50,829 bases of DNA. Origin: Mediterraneibacter catenae. Its GTDB lineage: Bacteria > Bacillota > Clostridia > Lachnospirales > Lachnospiraceae. The position numbers were made by a program, and so were the translations under genes. Shown here one piece after another: positions 31,732-40,512 of this stretch (position 1 is its first letter; every line of letters starts with the position of its first letter). The notes beneath the pieces are model-generated. The model saw nothing but the letters and a program-made list of their open reading frames with translations, had not been told where the DNA came from and did no database searches. The stretch lies in contig NZ_VMSO01000017.1 in assembly GCF_008691045.1 (NCBI RefSeq), forward strand, positions 1-50,829, written 5' to 3'.

Positions 31732-33971
31732 AGAATTTATTTAAATATGCAGCGGAGCACTGGAAGTCTCTGATTGCCATCATTGTTGTTCTGTTCATTC
31801 AGGCATACTGCGATCTGTCGCTGCCGGCCTACACGTCTGACATTGTCAATGTAGGTATTCAGCAGGCAGGAATCGAAGACCGGATACCCGAGGCAATCTC
31901 ATCGGAGGAGATGGAGCGTCTGCTTCTGTTTGTTTCCTCTGAGAATCAGGAGACGGTGATGAATGCCTATGAAGAGGATAATGACGCGTATGATACAGCG
32001 GCTTATGTGCTGAAAGAGGATATTTCAGAGGACGACACAGAAGAACTCACGGATATCCTTGCCGGCCCGATGATGCTGACAGCGGGATTTGAGTCGGGAA
32101 GCGATATGACGCAGCAGATCGAAGAACAGTTAAAGTCGGCTATGCCGCAGGAGCTGGTATCGGACGACATGGAAGTATTCGATATTCTGCAGATGCTTCC
32201 GGCAGAGCAGAAAGAGGCAATGATCCAGGAGATGGAAGAGCAGATGGACGACATCCCCGAGACGATCCTGGAGCAGGCAGCTGTCAGCTATGTGGGAAGT
32301 GCATATGAAAATCTCGGTATGGATATGGATCAGATACAGATCACCTATCTTATCACGACAGGAGGTAAGATGGCGGGGCTCGCACTTCTTGGAATGGCGG
32401 CGAGTATCCTCGTAGGGTTTATGGCTTCCCGCGTAGGTGCGGCTACAGGCCGTGACTTAAGAGGAAGAGTATTCCGCAAGGTTGTGGGATTCTCCAACAA
32501 TGAGTTTGACCACTTTTCTACAGCTTCCCTGATCACGAGAAGTACAAATGATATTCAGCAGATTCAGCTCATCATTGTCATGCTGCTGAGGATCGTACTG
32601 TATGCGCCGATCCTTGCTATCGGAGGAATCATACAGGTATTCCAGACGAATGTGTCAATGTCATGGATCATTGCACTGGCAGTCGTGATCATTGCGCTTG
32701 TTATCCTTGTGTTGTTCCTGGTGGCGATGCCGAAGTTCAGGATCCTGCAGACTCTGGTCGACAAGGTGAATCTGGTCATGAGGGAGATCCTCACCGGACT
32801 CTCGGTTATCAGAGCATTTAGTACGCAGAAACATGAAGAAGAGCGTTTCGATGATGCAAACAGGGCTCTCACGAAAACGAACCTGTTCGTAAACCGGGCG
32901 ATGACATTTATGATGCCGGTGATGATGCTTGTCATGAATGGTATTTCGGTTCTCATCATGTGGACCGGAGCCCACGGTATCGACAATGGTGAGATGCAGG
33001 TCGGCGATATGATGGCATTTATCCAGTATACAATGCAGATCATTATGGGATTCCTGATGCTGTGTATGCTGTCGATCATGCTGCCGAGAGCTGCGGTCGC
33101 AGCAGACCGTGTCCAGGAAGTGCTTGACAGTAAGACAGTGATCCATGATCCCGAGAAACCGGAAGAATTCCGGAATGAGGAGAAGGGACTGCTCCGTTTC
33201 GACCATGTCTCCTTCCGGTATCCGGGAGCGGATGAAAATGTGCTCCATGATATCACATTTACAGCGAGGCCGGGACAGACGACGGCTATCATCGGAAGCA
33301 CCGGAAGCGGTAAGTCCACACTGGTCAACCTGATTCCGAGGTTCTACGATGTGACTGAGGGAAGCATCACTCTGGACGGAGTGGATATCCGGCAGGTGTC
33401 ACAGCACGGACTCAGGGGAAAGCTGGGATACGTCCCCCAGAAAGGAATCCTGTTCTCGGGCGATATTGCTTCTAATATCATGTTCGGCAATCCGCACGGA
33501 AGTGAGGAGGAGATGATTGAGGCGGCTGAGATCGCACAGGCGACAGAGTTCATCGACCAGAAACCGGATAAATATGAAAGCCCGATCGCTCAGGGCGGTT
33601 CCAACGTATCGGGCGGTCAGAAACAGAGACTTTCCATTGCGAGAGCGATCGCAAAACATCCGGAAGTATTTATTTTTGACGACAGCTTCTCAGCGCTTGA
33701 CTTCAAGACCGATGTTACGCTGAGAAAAGCGCTGAAACAGAAGACAAAGGAGAGCACGGTCCTGATCGTGGCTCAGCGTATCAGTACGATCCTGAATGCA
33801 GAACAGATCATCGTTCTTGACGACGGACGGATCGCGGGAATCGGAACTCACAAAGAACTGCTGAAGAACTGTGAAGTCTACCAGCAGATCGCGGCGTCCC
33901 AGCTCTCCGAATCAGAGCTTAAGGCAGGAAAAGCAGCAGAAGACGGAAAGGAGGTGTCTGTCAATGCCTAG
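31728..33971 (+). CDS. ABC exporter half-transporter with large TM1-TM2 insertion
   Basis: A 747-residue type I (TMD-NBD) exporter subunit. After the first helix (about 15-33) comes an acidic insertion of roughly 165 residues (about 40-205) before TM2, much longer than the usual short extracellular loop. The NBD starts near 487: Walker A GSTGSGKSTL (about 524), signature VSGGQKQRLSIARA and Walker B FIFDDSFSALD, where the catalytic Glu is replaced by Asp. This is the degenerate side of a heterodimer. It overlaps marR by 4 bp and the second subunit by 8 bp. Drug or peptide export is likely; the substrate is unknown. Confidence 0.92.
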   Translation: MKNLFKYAAEHWKSLIAIIVVLFIQAYCDLSLPAYTSDIVNVGIQQAGIEDRIPEAISSEEMERLLLFVSSENQETVMNAYEEDNDAYDTAAYVLKEDISEDDTEELTDILAGPMMLTAGFESGSDMTQQIEEQLKSAMPQELVSDDMEVFDILQMLPAEQKEAMIQEMEEQMDDIPETILEQAAVSYVGSAYENLGMDMDQIQITYLITTGGKMAGLALLGMAASILVGFMASRVGAATGRDLRGRVFRKVVGFSNNEFDHFSTASLITRSTNDIQQIQLIIVMLLRIVLYAPILAIGGIIQVFQTNVSMSWIIALAVVIIALVILVLFLVAMPKFRILQTLVDKVNLVMREILTGLSVIRAFSTQKHEEERFDDANRALTKTNLFVNRAMTFMMPVMMLVMNGISVLIMWTGAHGIDNGEMQVGDMMAFIQYTMQIIMGFLMLCMLSIMLPRAAVAADRVQEVLDSKTVIHDPEKPEEFRNEEKGLLRFDHVSFRYPGADENVLHDITFTARPGQTTAIIGSTGSGKSTLVNLIPRFYDVTEGSITLDGVDIRQVSQHGLRGKLGYVPQKGILFSGDIASNIMFGNPHGSEEEMIEAAEIAQATEFIDQKPDKYESPIAQGGSNVSGGQKQRLSIARAIAKHPEVFIFDDSFSALDFKTDVTLRKALKQKTKESTVLIVAQRISTILNAEQIIVLDDGRIAGIGTHKELLKNCEVYQQIAASQLSESELKAGKAAEDGKEVSVNA

Positions 33972-35784
33972 AGGGATGCGCGGCAATGCGGCCGGAGAAA
34001 AAGCAAAAGATTTTAAGGGCACGATCAAGAAACTGATCAAATATATGAATGCATTTAAGTTCCATATGCTGTTTGTCGCAGTTTTTGCAATCTGCGGAAC
34101 TGTTTTCAATATCCTTGGACCAAAGATACTCGGTAAAGCAACGACAGAGATCTTTAACGGACTGGTGAGTAAGGTGTCCGGAGGCAGCGGCATGGATTTC
34201 GGTAAGATCGGACAGATCCTCCTGCTCACACTGGGACTCTATGTGATCAGCGCTCTGTGCAGCTTTATCCAGGGCATTATCATGACGGGCGTCTCCCAGA
34301 AGACGACGTACCGTTTGAGAAAAGAAATATCCGAGAAGATCAACCGTATGCCGATGAATTATTTCGACACGAAACCGGTAGGAGAAGTGCTCTCCCGTGT
34401 GACAAACGATGTGGATACACTCGGACAGAGCTTAAACCAGAGTGCGACACAGTTGATCACTTCCGTGACGACGCTCATCGGTGTGCTCGTCATGATGCTG
34501 TCGATCAGCCCGCTGATGACACTTGTGGCAGTCCTGATCCTTCCCATCTCCGTGATTCTGATCTCATTTGTTATGAAGCACTCCCAGAAATATTTCCGCG
34601 GACAGCAGCAATATCTGGGAAATGTAAACGGTCAGGTTGAGGAGATATACAGCGGACACAACATCATCAAAGCATTCAATAAAGAAGAGGATGTGATCGG
34701 TGAGTTTGATGCGATAAACGGAAAACTCTATGATTCCGCATGGAAATCCCAGTTCTTTTCAGGGATGATGATGCCGGTCATGCAGTTTATCGGAAATCTC
34801 GGCTATGTGGCAGTCGCGATCCTCGGCGGATTCCTTGCAATCCGCAATGCGATCGAGGTCGGAGATATCCAGTCCTTTATCCAGTATGTAAGGAACTTTA
34901 CACAGCCGATCCAGCAGGTGGCTCAGGTGACAAATATGCTTCAGCTTACCGCTGCGGCTTCAGAACGTGTCTTTGAATTTCTTGAGGAGAAAGAGGAAGA
35001 CCAGACAGTACCGGATCCGGTATCTGTAGAAGGTTTACAGGGAAATGTTGAGTTCGATCACGTACATTTCGGCTATAACCCGGATAAGATCATCATCAAC
35101 GATTTCTCCGCTAAAGTAAAAGAGGGACAGAAGATTGCCATTGTCGGTCCTACAGGAGCCGGAAAGACGACCATGATCAAGCTGCTCATGCGTTTCTATG
35201 ATGTGAACAGCGGAGCGATCAAGATCGACGGACACGACGTCAGGGACTTCAACCGGAGCGAGCTCAGAGAAATGTTCGGCATGGTGCTTCAGGACACATG
35301 GCTCTTCCATGGCTCTATCATGGAGAACATCCGGTACGGAAAACTGGATGCCACAGATGAAGAAGTGATACAGGCGGCTAAAGCGGCCCATGTACACCGC
35401 TTCGTGCAGACACTTCCGGGCGGCTATAATATGGAGCTCAACGAAGAGGCGAGCAACGTATCTCAGGGTCAGAAACAGCTTCTGACGATCGCCCGTGCGA
35501 TCCTCGCAGATCCGAAGATCCTGATCCTCGATGAGGCGACCAGCTCCGTAGATACAAGAACAGAAGTGCTGATCCAGAAAGCAATGGATAACCTGATGAA
35601 AGGAAGAACAAGTTTCATCATCGCCCATCGCCTGTCAACAATCCGTGACGCCGATCTGATCCTCGTCATGAAAGACGGCGATATCGTCGAGCAGGGAACA
35701 CACGAAGCCCTCCTCGCTAAAAACGGTTTCTACGCCGACTTATATAATTCACAGTTTGAATCAACAGATCAGACCTGCGCATGA
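33964..35784 (+). CDS. ABC exporter half-transporter, catalytic partner
   Basis: A 606-residue TMD-NBD subunit with six membrane helices (about 30-340) and an NBD (about 370-600). Walker A is GPTGAGKTTM (about residue 394), Walker B LILDEATSSVD with an intact catalytic Glu, and the signature is VSQGQKQLLTIARA, where Gln replaces the first Gly. Pairing this altered signature with the Asp-type Walker B of the first subunit puts both changes in the same composite ATP site, as in known heterodimeric exporters. The ATG at 33964 overlaps the previous stop by 8 bp and follows GGAGGTG. A strong terminator follows. Confidence 0.93.
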   Translation: MPRGMRGNAAGEKAKDFKGTIKKLIKYMNAFKFHMLFVAVFAICGTVFNILGPKILGKATTEIFNGLVSKVSGGSGMDFGKIGQILLLTLGLYVISALCSFIQGIIMTGVSQKTTYRLRKEISEKINRMPMNYFDTKPVGEVLSRVTNDVDTLGQSLNQSATQLITSVTTLIGVLVMMLSISPLMTLVAVLILPISVILISFVMKHSQKYFRGQQQYLGNVNGQVEEIYSGHNIIKAFNKEEDVIGEFDAINGKLYDSAWKSQFFSGMMMPVMQFIGNLGYVAVAILGGFLAIRNAIEVGDIQSFIQYVRNFTQPIQQVAQVTNMLQLTAAASERVFEFLEEKEEDQTVPDPVSVEGLQGNVEFDHVHFGYNPDKIIINDFSAKVKEGQKIAIVGPTGAGKTTMIKLLMRFYDVNSGAIKIDGHDVRDFNRSELREMFGMVLQDTWLFHGSIMENIRYGKLDATDEEVIQAAKAAHVHRFVQTLPGGYNMELNEEASNVSQGQKQLLTIARAILADPKILILDEATSSVDTRTEVLIQKAMDNLMKGRTSFIIAHRLSTIRDADLILVMKDGDIVEQGTHEALLAKNGFYADLYNSQFESTDQTCA

Positions 35785-35787
35785 TGG

Positions 35788-35836
35788 AAAGGGTGCAGCC
35801 TTGTAAGCAAAGCTTACAGAAGGCGGCACCCTTTTT
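35788..35836 (+). terminator. Intrinsic terminator of the exporter operon
   Basis: AAAGGGTGC and GCCTT pair with AAGGC and GCACCCTTT; the tip is GTAAGC/GCTTAC. Five Ts follow. Confidence 0.9.
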
Positions 35837-35838
35837 AT

Positions 35839-35968
35839 CATGCATAGGGCGGACGCCCCACAGCGAGATGAAGCACGAAGTGCGAAATCGAGCTGAGGTC
35901 TGATCGGACGATTGGGAAACAAACCTGCGCGCTAACATGCATAGGGCGGACGCCCCACAGCGAGATGA
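35839..35968. repeat. Two copies of a 33-bp repeat, related to the 68-bp repeat near 4.9 kb
   Basis: Copies at 35839-35871 and 35936-35968 are identical over 33 bp (core ATAGGGCGGACGCCCC, then CAGCGAGATGA) and 97 bp apart. The opening ATAGGGCG, the GCCC and the GAGATG blocks also occur in the same order in the repeats at 4910-5064. The rest of this 382-bp gap, 35969-36166, holds a TAGAAT -10-like element at 36041 but no convincing promoter. Confidence 0.8.
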
Positions 35969-36166
35969 GCACAAAACCGCATTGACGTGCTAACTGTACC
36001 CGAAGCAAAATTGAGGATGGAATCTCATATAAAAGTGTGTTAGAATACATGCAAAACATTATGTCTCAGACAGAAGTCCGATATATTTAAGTTATCTCTG
36101 AAAAGATCAATATAAAGTCTAAACTGTTACGACATATTACGCGAAACAAAAGAAAGGATAAGCGTC

Positions 36167-36694
36167 ATGGGATTTACACATTTTGACGAAAACGGCAAGG
36201 CTGTCATGGTAGATGTTACGGCAAAAACCGAAACGGTAAGAGAAGCCACGGCAACTGGAAAGATTACTGTAAACCGCGAAGTTTTTGATGCGATAAAAGC
36301 GGGGACTGTTGGCAAGGGAGACGTACTTGGCGTGGCAGCTACAGCGGGGATCATGGGAGCCAAGAAAACTTCTGATCTGATTCCTATGTGCCACATCCTG
36401 CCGATCACCAACTGCAAAATAAATTTTGAGATGGATACAGACGAGTGCGCAATTTATTGTGCCTGCACGGTGAAGGTGACAGGGAAGACCGGTGTGGAGA
36501 TGGAAGCTCTGACAGGAGTCAGTGTGGCCCTTCTTACGATTTATGATATGTGCAAAGCAATGGACAAGACTATGGAGATCGGTGAGATCTATCTTGTTCA
36601 GAAGACGGGCGGAAAAAGTGGAAATGTATATAATAATCTTCACTCTCATAAAGTAAAGCTGCCGGAGGGGAAAAGAGAATTAAATATACTTTGA
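36167..36694 (+). CDS. moaC: Cyclic pyranopterin monophosphate synthase MoaC
   Basis: A 175-residue enzyme that, after MoaA, converts the GTP-derived intermediate to cyclic pyranopterin monophosphate, the first step of molybdenum cofactor synthesis. The typical [27 protein letters not shown] segment and [22 protein letters not shown] near the C terminus are intact. First gene of moaC-mogA-moaA-MOSC. AAAGGAT is a modest ribosome site. Confidence 0.95.
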   Translation: MGFTHFDENGKAVMVDVTAKTETVREATATGKITVNREVFDAIKAGTVGKGDVLGVAATAGIMGAKKTSDLIPMCHILPITNCKINFEMDTDECAIYCACTVKVTGKTGVEMEALTGVSVALLTIYDMCKAMDKTMEIGEIYLVQKTGGKSGNVYNNLHSHKVKLPEGKRELNIL

Positions 36695-36712
36695 GCGGAC
36701 GGAGATGAAATT

Positions 36713-37213
36713 ATGGCTGAATATAGATGGAAAGCAGCAGTTGTGACATTAAGTGATAAAGGATATGCAGGAGAAAGAGAGGACAAAAGCGGTCCTCTTA
36801 TTTGTGAAATACTCACAGAGAGCGGATACGATGTGCAGGAAACGATATTGTTGCCAGATGAAAAAGAAGAAATAAAAAAATGTCTTTGTGAATTGTGTGA
36901 TAAAAAAAGAATGGATATAATTTTCACCACAGGTGGCACGGGATTTTCGCCGAGAGACTGTACACCGGAAGCGACGATGGATATCGCACAGAGAAACGCG
37001 CCGGGAATCGCGGAAGCAATGAGGCTTGCATCTCTTAAAATAACTCCTCGCGCAATGCTGAGCCGCGGGGTGTCTGTCATCCGCGGGAAGACGCTGATCA
37101 TCAACCTGCCCGGAAGTCCGAAAGCCGTCAGAGAGAATCTGGAAGCGGTGCTTCCGTCGCTGGATCATGGCCTGGCTATTCTGACCGGCCGGGACGGAGA
37201 GTGTGCCAGATGA
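36713..37213 (+). CDS. MogA/MoaB-family molybdopterin adenylyltransferase
   Basis: A 166-residue protein of the MoaB/Mog family, which adenylates molybdopterin before metal insertion. The FTTGGTGFSPRDCTPEAT motif (about residues 75-92) and NLPGSPKAVRENL are diagnostic. Mog and MoaB cannot be separated with certainty by eye. It overlaps moaA by 4 bp and lies 18 bp after moaC. Confidence 0.93.
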   Translation: MAEYRWKAAVVTLSDKGYAGEREDKSGPLICEILTESGYDVQETILLPDEKEEIKKCLCELCDKKRMDIIFTTGGTGFSPRDCTPEATMDIAQRNAPGIAEAMRLASLKITPRAMLSRGVSVIRGKTLIINLPGSPKAVRENLEAVLPSLDHGLAILTGRDGECAR

Positions 37214-38214
37214 GAGATCAATTCGGCAGAAATATCGACTACATGAGAGTATCTGTGACAGACCGGTGCAATCTCCGCTGCATATACTGCATGCCGGAAG
37301 AAGGTGTCCCCTGCGTCAGCCACAGTGACATTCTTACTTTCGATGAAATCAGGAGAATATGCGGTATCGGAGCAGAGCTTGGAATCAGCAGGATCAAGCT
37401 GACAGGCGGAGAGCCGCTTGTGCGCCGCGGCCTGCCGGGACTTCTCGGGATGCTGAAGAAAATACCGGGGATAGAACAGGTTACGCTTACGACAAATGGC
37501 ATACTTTTAAAAGATAATATAAACGAATTAGTTTCTAATGGCTTGGATGCAGTTAACATAAGTATCGATACTCTGGATCCGGAATATTATCATAAGATCA
37601 CCCGCAGAGGGGGTATAGAGGAAGTACTTTCCGGGCTTGACGCTGCTCTTTCTTATCCGGCTCTGAAGGTAAAGGTCAATTGTGTGCCTCTGAAGGGAAT
37701 GCCGGAAGAAACGTATGTACAGCTTGCATCGCTGGCAAAGGACCGGGATGTGGATGTCCGTTTTATTGAGATGATGCCGATCGGACTGGGGAAAGAGTAC
37801 TGCGGAGTGAGCGGACAGGAGATATACAATATACTGAAAGAGCGTTTTGGAGAGGCAGAGCGCTGTAATGGAAAGTTTGGGAACGGACCGGCCGTATATG
37901 TACAGTTTTCCGGATTTCAGGGGAAAATCGGTTTTATTGATGCCGTTACGCATAAATTCTGCAGCACATGCAACCGTGTCCGGCTCACGTCGGAAGGACG
38001 TCTGAAATTATGCCTTCAGTATGAAACAGGCATAGATATGAGAAAGCTGCTCAGAAGCGGAGCGGACGATGAAGTGATAAGGCAGGAGATGAGACGTGTA
38101 ATATATGAGAAACCGGCCTGCCATCATTTTGCTGACGGACGTCCGGATACACCGGCCTCTTTGAGTGGAGATGAAAAACTTGAGACGAGGGATATGTCTC
38201 AGATCGGAGGATAG
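37210..38214 (+). CDS. moaA: GTP 3',8-cyclase MoaA
   Basis: A 334-residue radical SAM enzyme that starts molybdenum cofactor synthesis from GTP. The N-terminal cluster uses C20, C24 and C27 (CNLRCIYC); the SAM motif is LTGGEPL; the C-terminal cluster has CSTCNRVRLTSEGRLKLC; and the chain ends in Gly-Gly, the conserved tail that enters the active site. The ATG at 37210 overlaps the previous stop (ATGA); an upstream codon at 37201 is less likely. Eight bases lie before the MOSC gene. Confidence 0.96.
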   Translation: MRDQFGRNIDYMRVSVTDRCNLRCIYCMPEEGVPCVSHSDILTFDEIRRICGIGAELGISRIKLTGGEPLVRRGLPGLLGMLKKIPGIEQVTLTTNGILLKDNINELVSNGLDAVNISIDTLDPEYYHKITRRGGIEEVLSGLDAALSYPALKVKVNCVPLKGMPEETYVQLASLAKDRDVDVRFIEMMPIGLGKEYCGVSGQEIYNILKERFGEAERCNGKFGNGPAVYVQFSGFQGKIGFIDAVTHKFCSTCNRVRLTSEGRLKLCLQYETGIDMRKLLRSGADDEVIRQEMRRVIYEKPACHHFADGRPDTPASLSGDEKLETRDMSQIGG

Positions 38215-38222
38215 ATATAAAT

Positions 38223-38660
38223 ATGGGAAAAGTAATAACAGTCTGCACAAGTCCTGCGAAAGGTACACAGAAGACGAATGTAAAAGAGGCTGAATTTATA
38301 GAGGATTATGGTATAGCAGGAGACGCTCATGCAGGAAAATGGCATCGCCAGGTCAGTCTGCTTTCTTATGATAAGATAGAGGAGTTCCGTGCAAGAGGAG
38401 CAGAAGTGGAGGATGGCGCCTTCGGGGAAAATCTGGTGGTGGAGGGCATAGACTTTCGTTCTCTGCCTGTAGGGACGAGACTTTGCTGCGGCGAAGTCAT
38501 TCTCGAGATGACCCAGATAGGGAAAGAATGTCATCACAGCTGTCAGATTTACCAGAAGATGGGCGACTGTATCATGCCAAGGGAAGGAGTCTTTGCCAGG
38601 GTGATCCGGGGAGGTAAGATCCGGATCGGGGACGAGATGAAGGTGGCGGAAGATGAGTAA
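38223..38660 (+). CDS. MOSC-domain protein
   Basis: A 145-residue stand-alone MOSC domain, a fold found in Moco sulfurases and in proteins that handle metal-sulfur or molybdopterin groups. GIAGDAHAGKWHRQVSLLS, FGENLVVEGID and the conserved Cys in GKECHHSC are seen. In clostridia such proteins commonly travel with moaA/moaC/mogA, as here. The stop overlaps the start of the GH25 gene by 8 bp. Confidence 0.9.
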   Translation: MGKVITVCTSPAKGTQKTNVKEAEFIEDYGIAGDAHAGKWHRQVSLLSYDKIEEFRARGAEVEDGAFGENLVVEGIDFRSLPVGTRLCCGEVILEMTQIGKECHHSCQIYQKMGDCIMPREGVFARVIRGGKIRIGDEMKVAEDE

Positions 38661-39555
38661 GTTAAAGTCGTTCGTACTGCTTGTCATAACAGCATTTCTT
38701 ATGTGCGGCTGTGAAGCTGAGGTTGAGGAGAGCTCTGCAGACGGCGGAGAGGATATCCATATGACAGAGGAAGGGGCGTATTACACGTTTCAGGATGTGG
38801 AAGAGAATACTTATGAGGCTCCGCTTCTGTCCGATGTGCCAAAGTGCACGTATGATTTTGAACATCTCAAAACCGATGAAACAACGGGATATAAGAGCTT
38901 TTATGATGAAGAGAACGGAGTGACCGCACGTTTCGGCATCGATGTATCAGAGTTTCAGGGTGAGGAGATCGACTGGAAACAGGTGCGTGACAGTGGAGTG
39001 GAATTCGTTATTATCCGCTTGGGATATCGTGCGTATGGAGAGAGCGGGGAGCTTGTCCTTGACGCGATGTATGAGGACAACATAAAAGGAGCACTTGACG
39101 CCGGACTTGATGTGGGCGTATATTTTTTCTCTCAGGCTGTAAGCGCGGCGGAGGCTGTAGAGGAAGCGGATTTCGTCCTGGAACATTTAAAACCTTATGA
39201 GATTACAGGTCCTGTTGTGTATGATACGGAGGAAATCAAGTGGGATACTGCCCGTACTGACAATAACACAAAACAGGAATTTACGAATTACTGTAAAGTG
39301 TTCTGTGACACTGTCGAACATGCCGGGTATGATCCTATGATATATTCTAATATGAAGTGGATGGCATTTACGCTTGATATGTCAGAACTTTCGGGATATG
39401 ATTTCTGGTATGCGGATTACCATGATGTGCCGCAGTGTCCGTATGACTACAAAATATGGCAGTACAGTGAGGAAGGCGCAGTGCCGGGGATCAATGCAAA
39501 CGTAGACTTGAATCTCTGGTTTCAGAAAGGAGAAAAAAGCAATGAAATGGAATAA
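38653..39555 (+). CDS. GH25-family lysozyme-like lipoprotein
   Basis: A 300-residue secreted wall hydrolase. A lipoprotein signal (hydrophobic LLVITAFLM, then CGC with the lipid Cys near residue 20) is followed by a linker rich in Glu and Asp. The GH25 catalytic domain (about 95-290) begins FGIDVSEFQG, carries the DVGVYFFSQA and VVYDTEE acidic strands, and ends IWQYSEEGAV-PGINANVDLNLW. It should cut the glycan chain of peptidoglycan while anchored to the membrane. It overlaps the MOSC gene (8 bp) and prmA (14 bp), so it is translated from the same message as genes of unrelated function. Confidence 0.93.
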   Translation: MSKLKSFVLLVITAFLMCGCEAEVEESSADGGEDIHMTEEGAYYTFQDVEENTYEAPLLSDVPKCTYDFEHLKTDETTGYKSFYDEENGVTARFGIDVSEFQGEEIDWKQVRDSGVEFVIIRLGYRAYGESGELVLDAMYEDNIKGALDAGLDVGVYFFSQAVSAAEAVEEADFVLEHLKPYEITGPVVYDTEEIKWDTARTDNNTKQEFTNYCKVFCDTVEHAGYDPMIYSNMKWMAFTLDMSELSGYDFWYADYHDVPQCPYDYKIWQYSEEGAVPGINANVDLNLWFQKGEKSNEME

Positions 39556-40495
39556 ATTTCGGTTAAAGACAACGACTGAGGCGGAGGATATCGTAAGCAG
39601 TATGCTGATGGATCTTGGAATCCAGGGGGTAGAAATTGAAGACAAAGTGCCTCTGACACAGTCGGACAAGGAGCAGATGTTTGTAGATATTCTCCCTGAG
39701 ATCGAAGCGGACGACGGAGTTGCGTATCTGAGCTTTTATCTGGAGCCCGAGGAGGATAAAGAGAAAATTCTTTCACAGATCAGACAAGAGCTTGAAGCAA
39801 TGTCTTCATATGTAAATGTGGGAGAGTGCCGGATCGATGAGTCCGAGACAGAGGACGTGGACTGGGTGAATAACTGGAAGCAGTATTTCCATCAGTTTTA
39901 TGTGGATGATATACTTATCATTCCGTCATGGGAACAGGTAAAACCTGAAGATACAGACAAGATGGTGATCCATATCGATCCTGGTACTGCGTTCGGTACG
40001 GGGATGCATGAGACAACCCAGCTCTGTATCCGTCAGATCCGCAAGTACGTGACAGAGAAAACAAGGATTCTGGATGTGGGATGCGGAAGCGGAATACTCG
40101 GTATGCTGGCCCTCAAATTCGGGGCGGCGTATTCTGTGGGAACAGATCTCGATCCCTGTGCTATAGAAGCCACCTATGAGAATATGGAAGTAAACGGCAT
40201 AGCAAAGGATCAGTATGAGGTGATGATCGGAAATATTATCGACGATAAGGCGGTACAGGATAAAGTCGGATACGGGTGTTACGATATTGTCGTGGCCAAC
40301 ATTCTCGCAGACGTCCTGGTACAGCTTACGCCGGTAGTCGTAAATCAGATGAAATCCGGCGGTATCTATATTACAAGCGGTATTATTGACGATAAAGAGC
40401 AGACTGTGACCGATGCGGTAAAGGCTGCTGGGCTTGAAGTCCTTGACGTGACGTATCAGGGAGAATGGGTCTGTGTGACAGCGCGAAAAAACTGA
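39542..40495 (+). CDS. prmA: Ribosomal protein L11 methyltransferase PrmA
   Basis: A 317-residue SAM-dependent enzyme that trimethylates ribosomal protein L11. The N-terminal domain binds L11; the catalytic part has IDPGTAFGTGMHETTQLC, motif I LDVGCGSGILGMLALKFGA and VVANILADVL. The start lies inside the GH25 gene behind AAAGGAG. In Bacillus it is followed by rsmE as here. Confidence 0.95.
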   Translation: MKWNKFRLKTTTEAEDIVSSMLMDLGIQGVEIEDKVPLTQSDKEQMFVDILPEIEADDGVAYLSFYLEPEEDKEKILSQIRQELEAMSSYVNVGECRIDESETEDVDWVNNWKQYFHQFYVDDILIIPSWEQVKPEDTDKMVIHIDPGTAFGTGMHETTQLCIRQIRKYVTEKTRILDVGCGSGILGMLALKFGAAYSVGTDLDPCAIEATYENMEVNGIAKDQYEVMIGNIIDDKAVQDKVGYGCYDIVVANILADVLVQLTPVVVNQMKSGGIYITSGIIDDKEQTVTDAVKAAGLEVLDVTYQGEWVCVTARKN

Positions 40496-40512
40496 CAGGA
40501 GAGGAAAACGGC

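Noticed and set aside
36047..36166. Molybdenum cofactor riboswitch before moaC
   Set aside because: No convincing paired elements of the Moco RNA could be found in the AT-rich stretch before the ribosome site.
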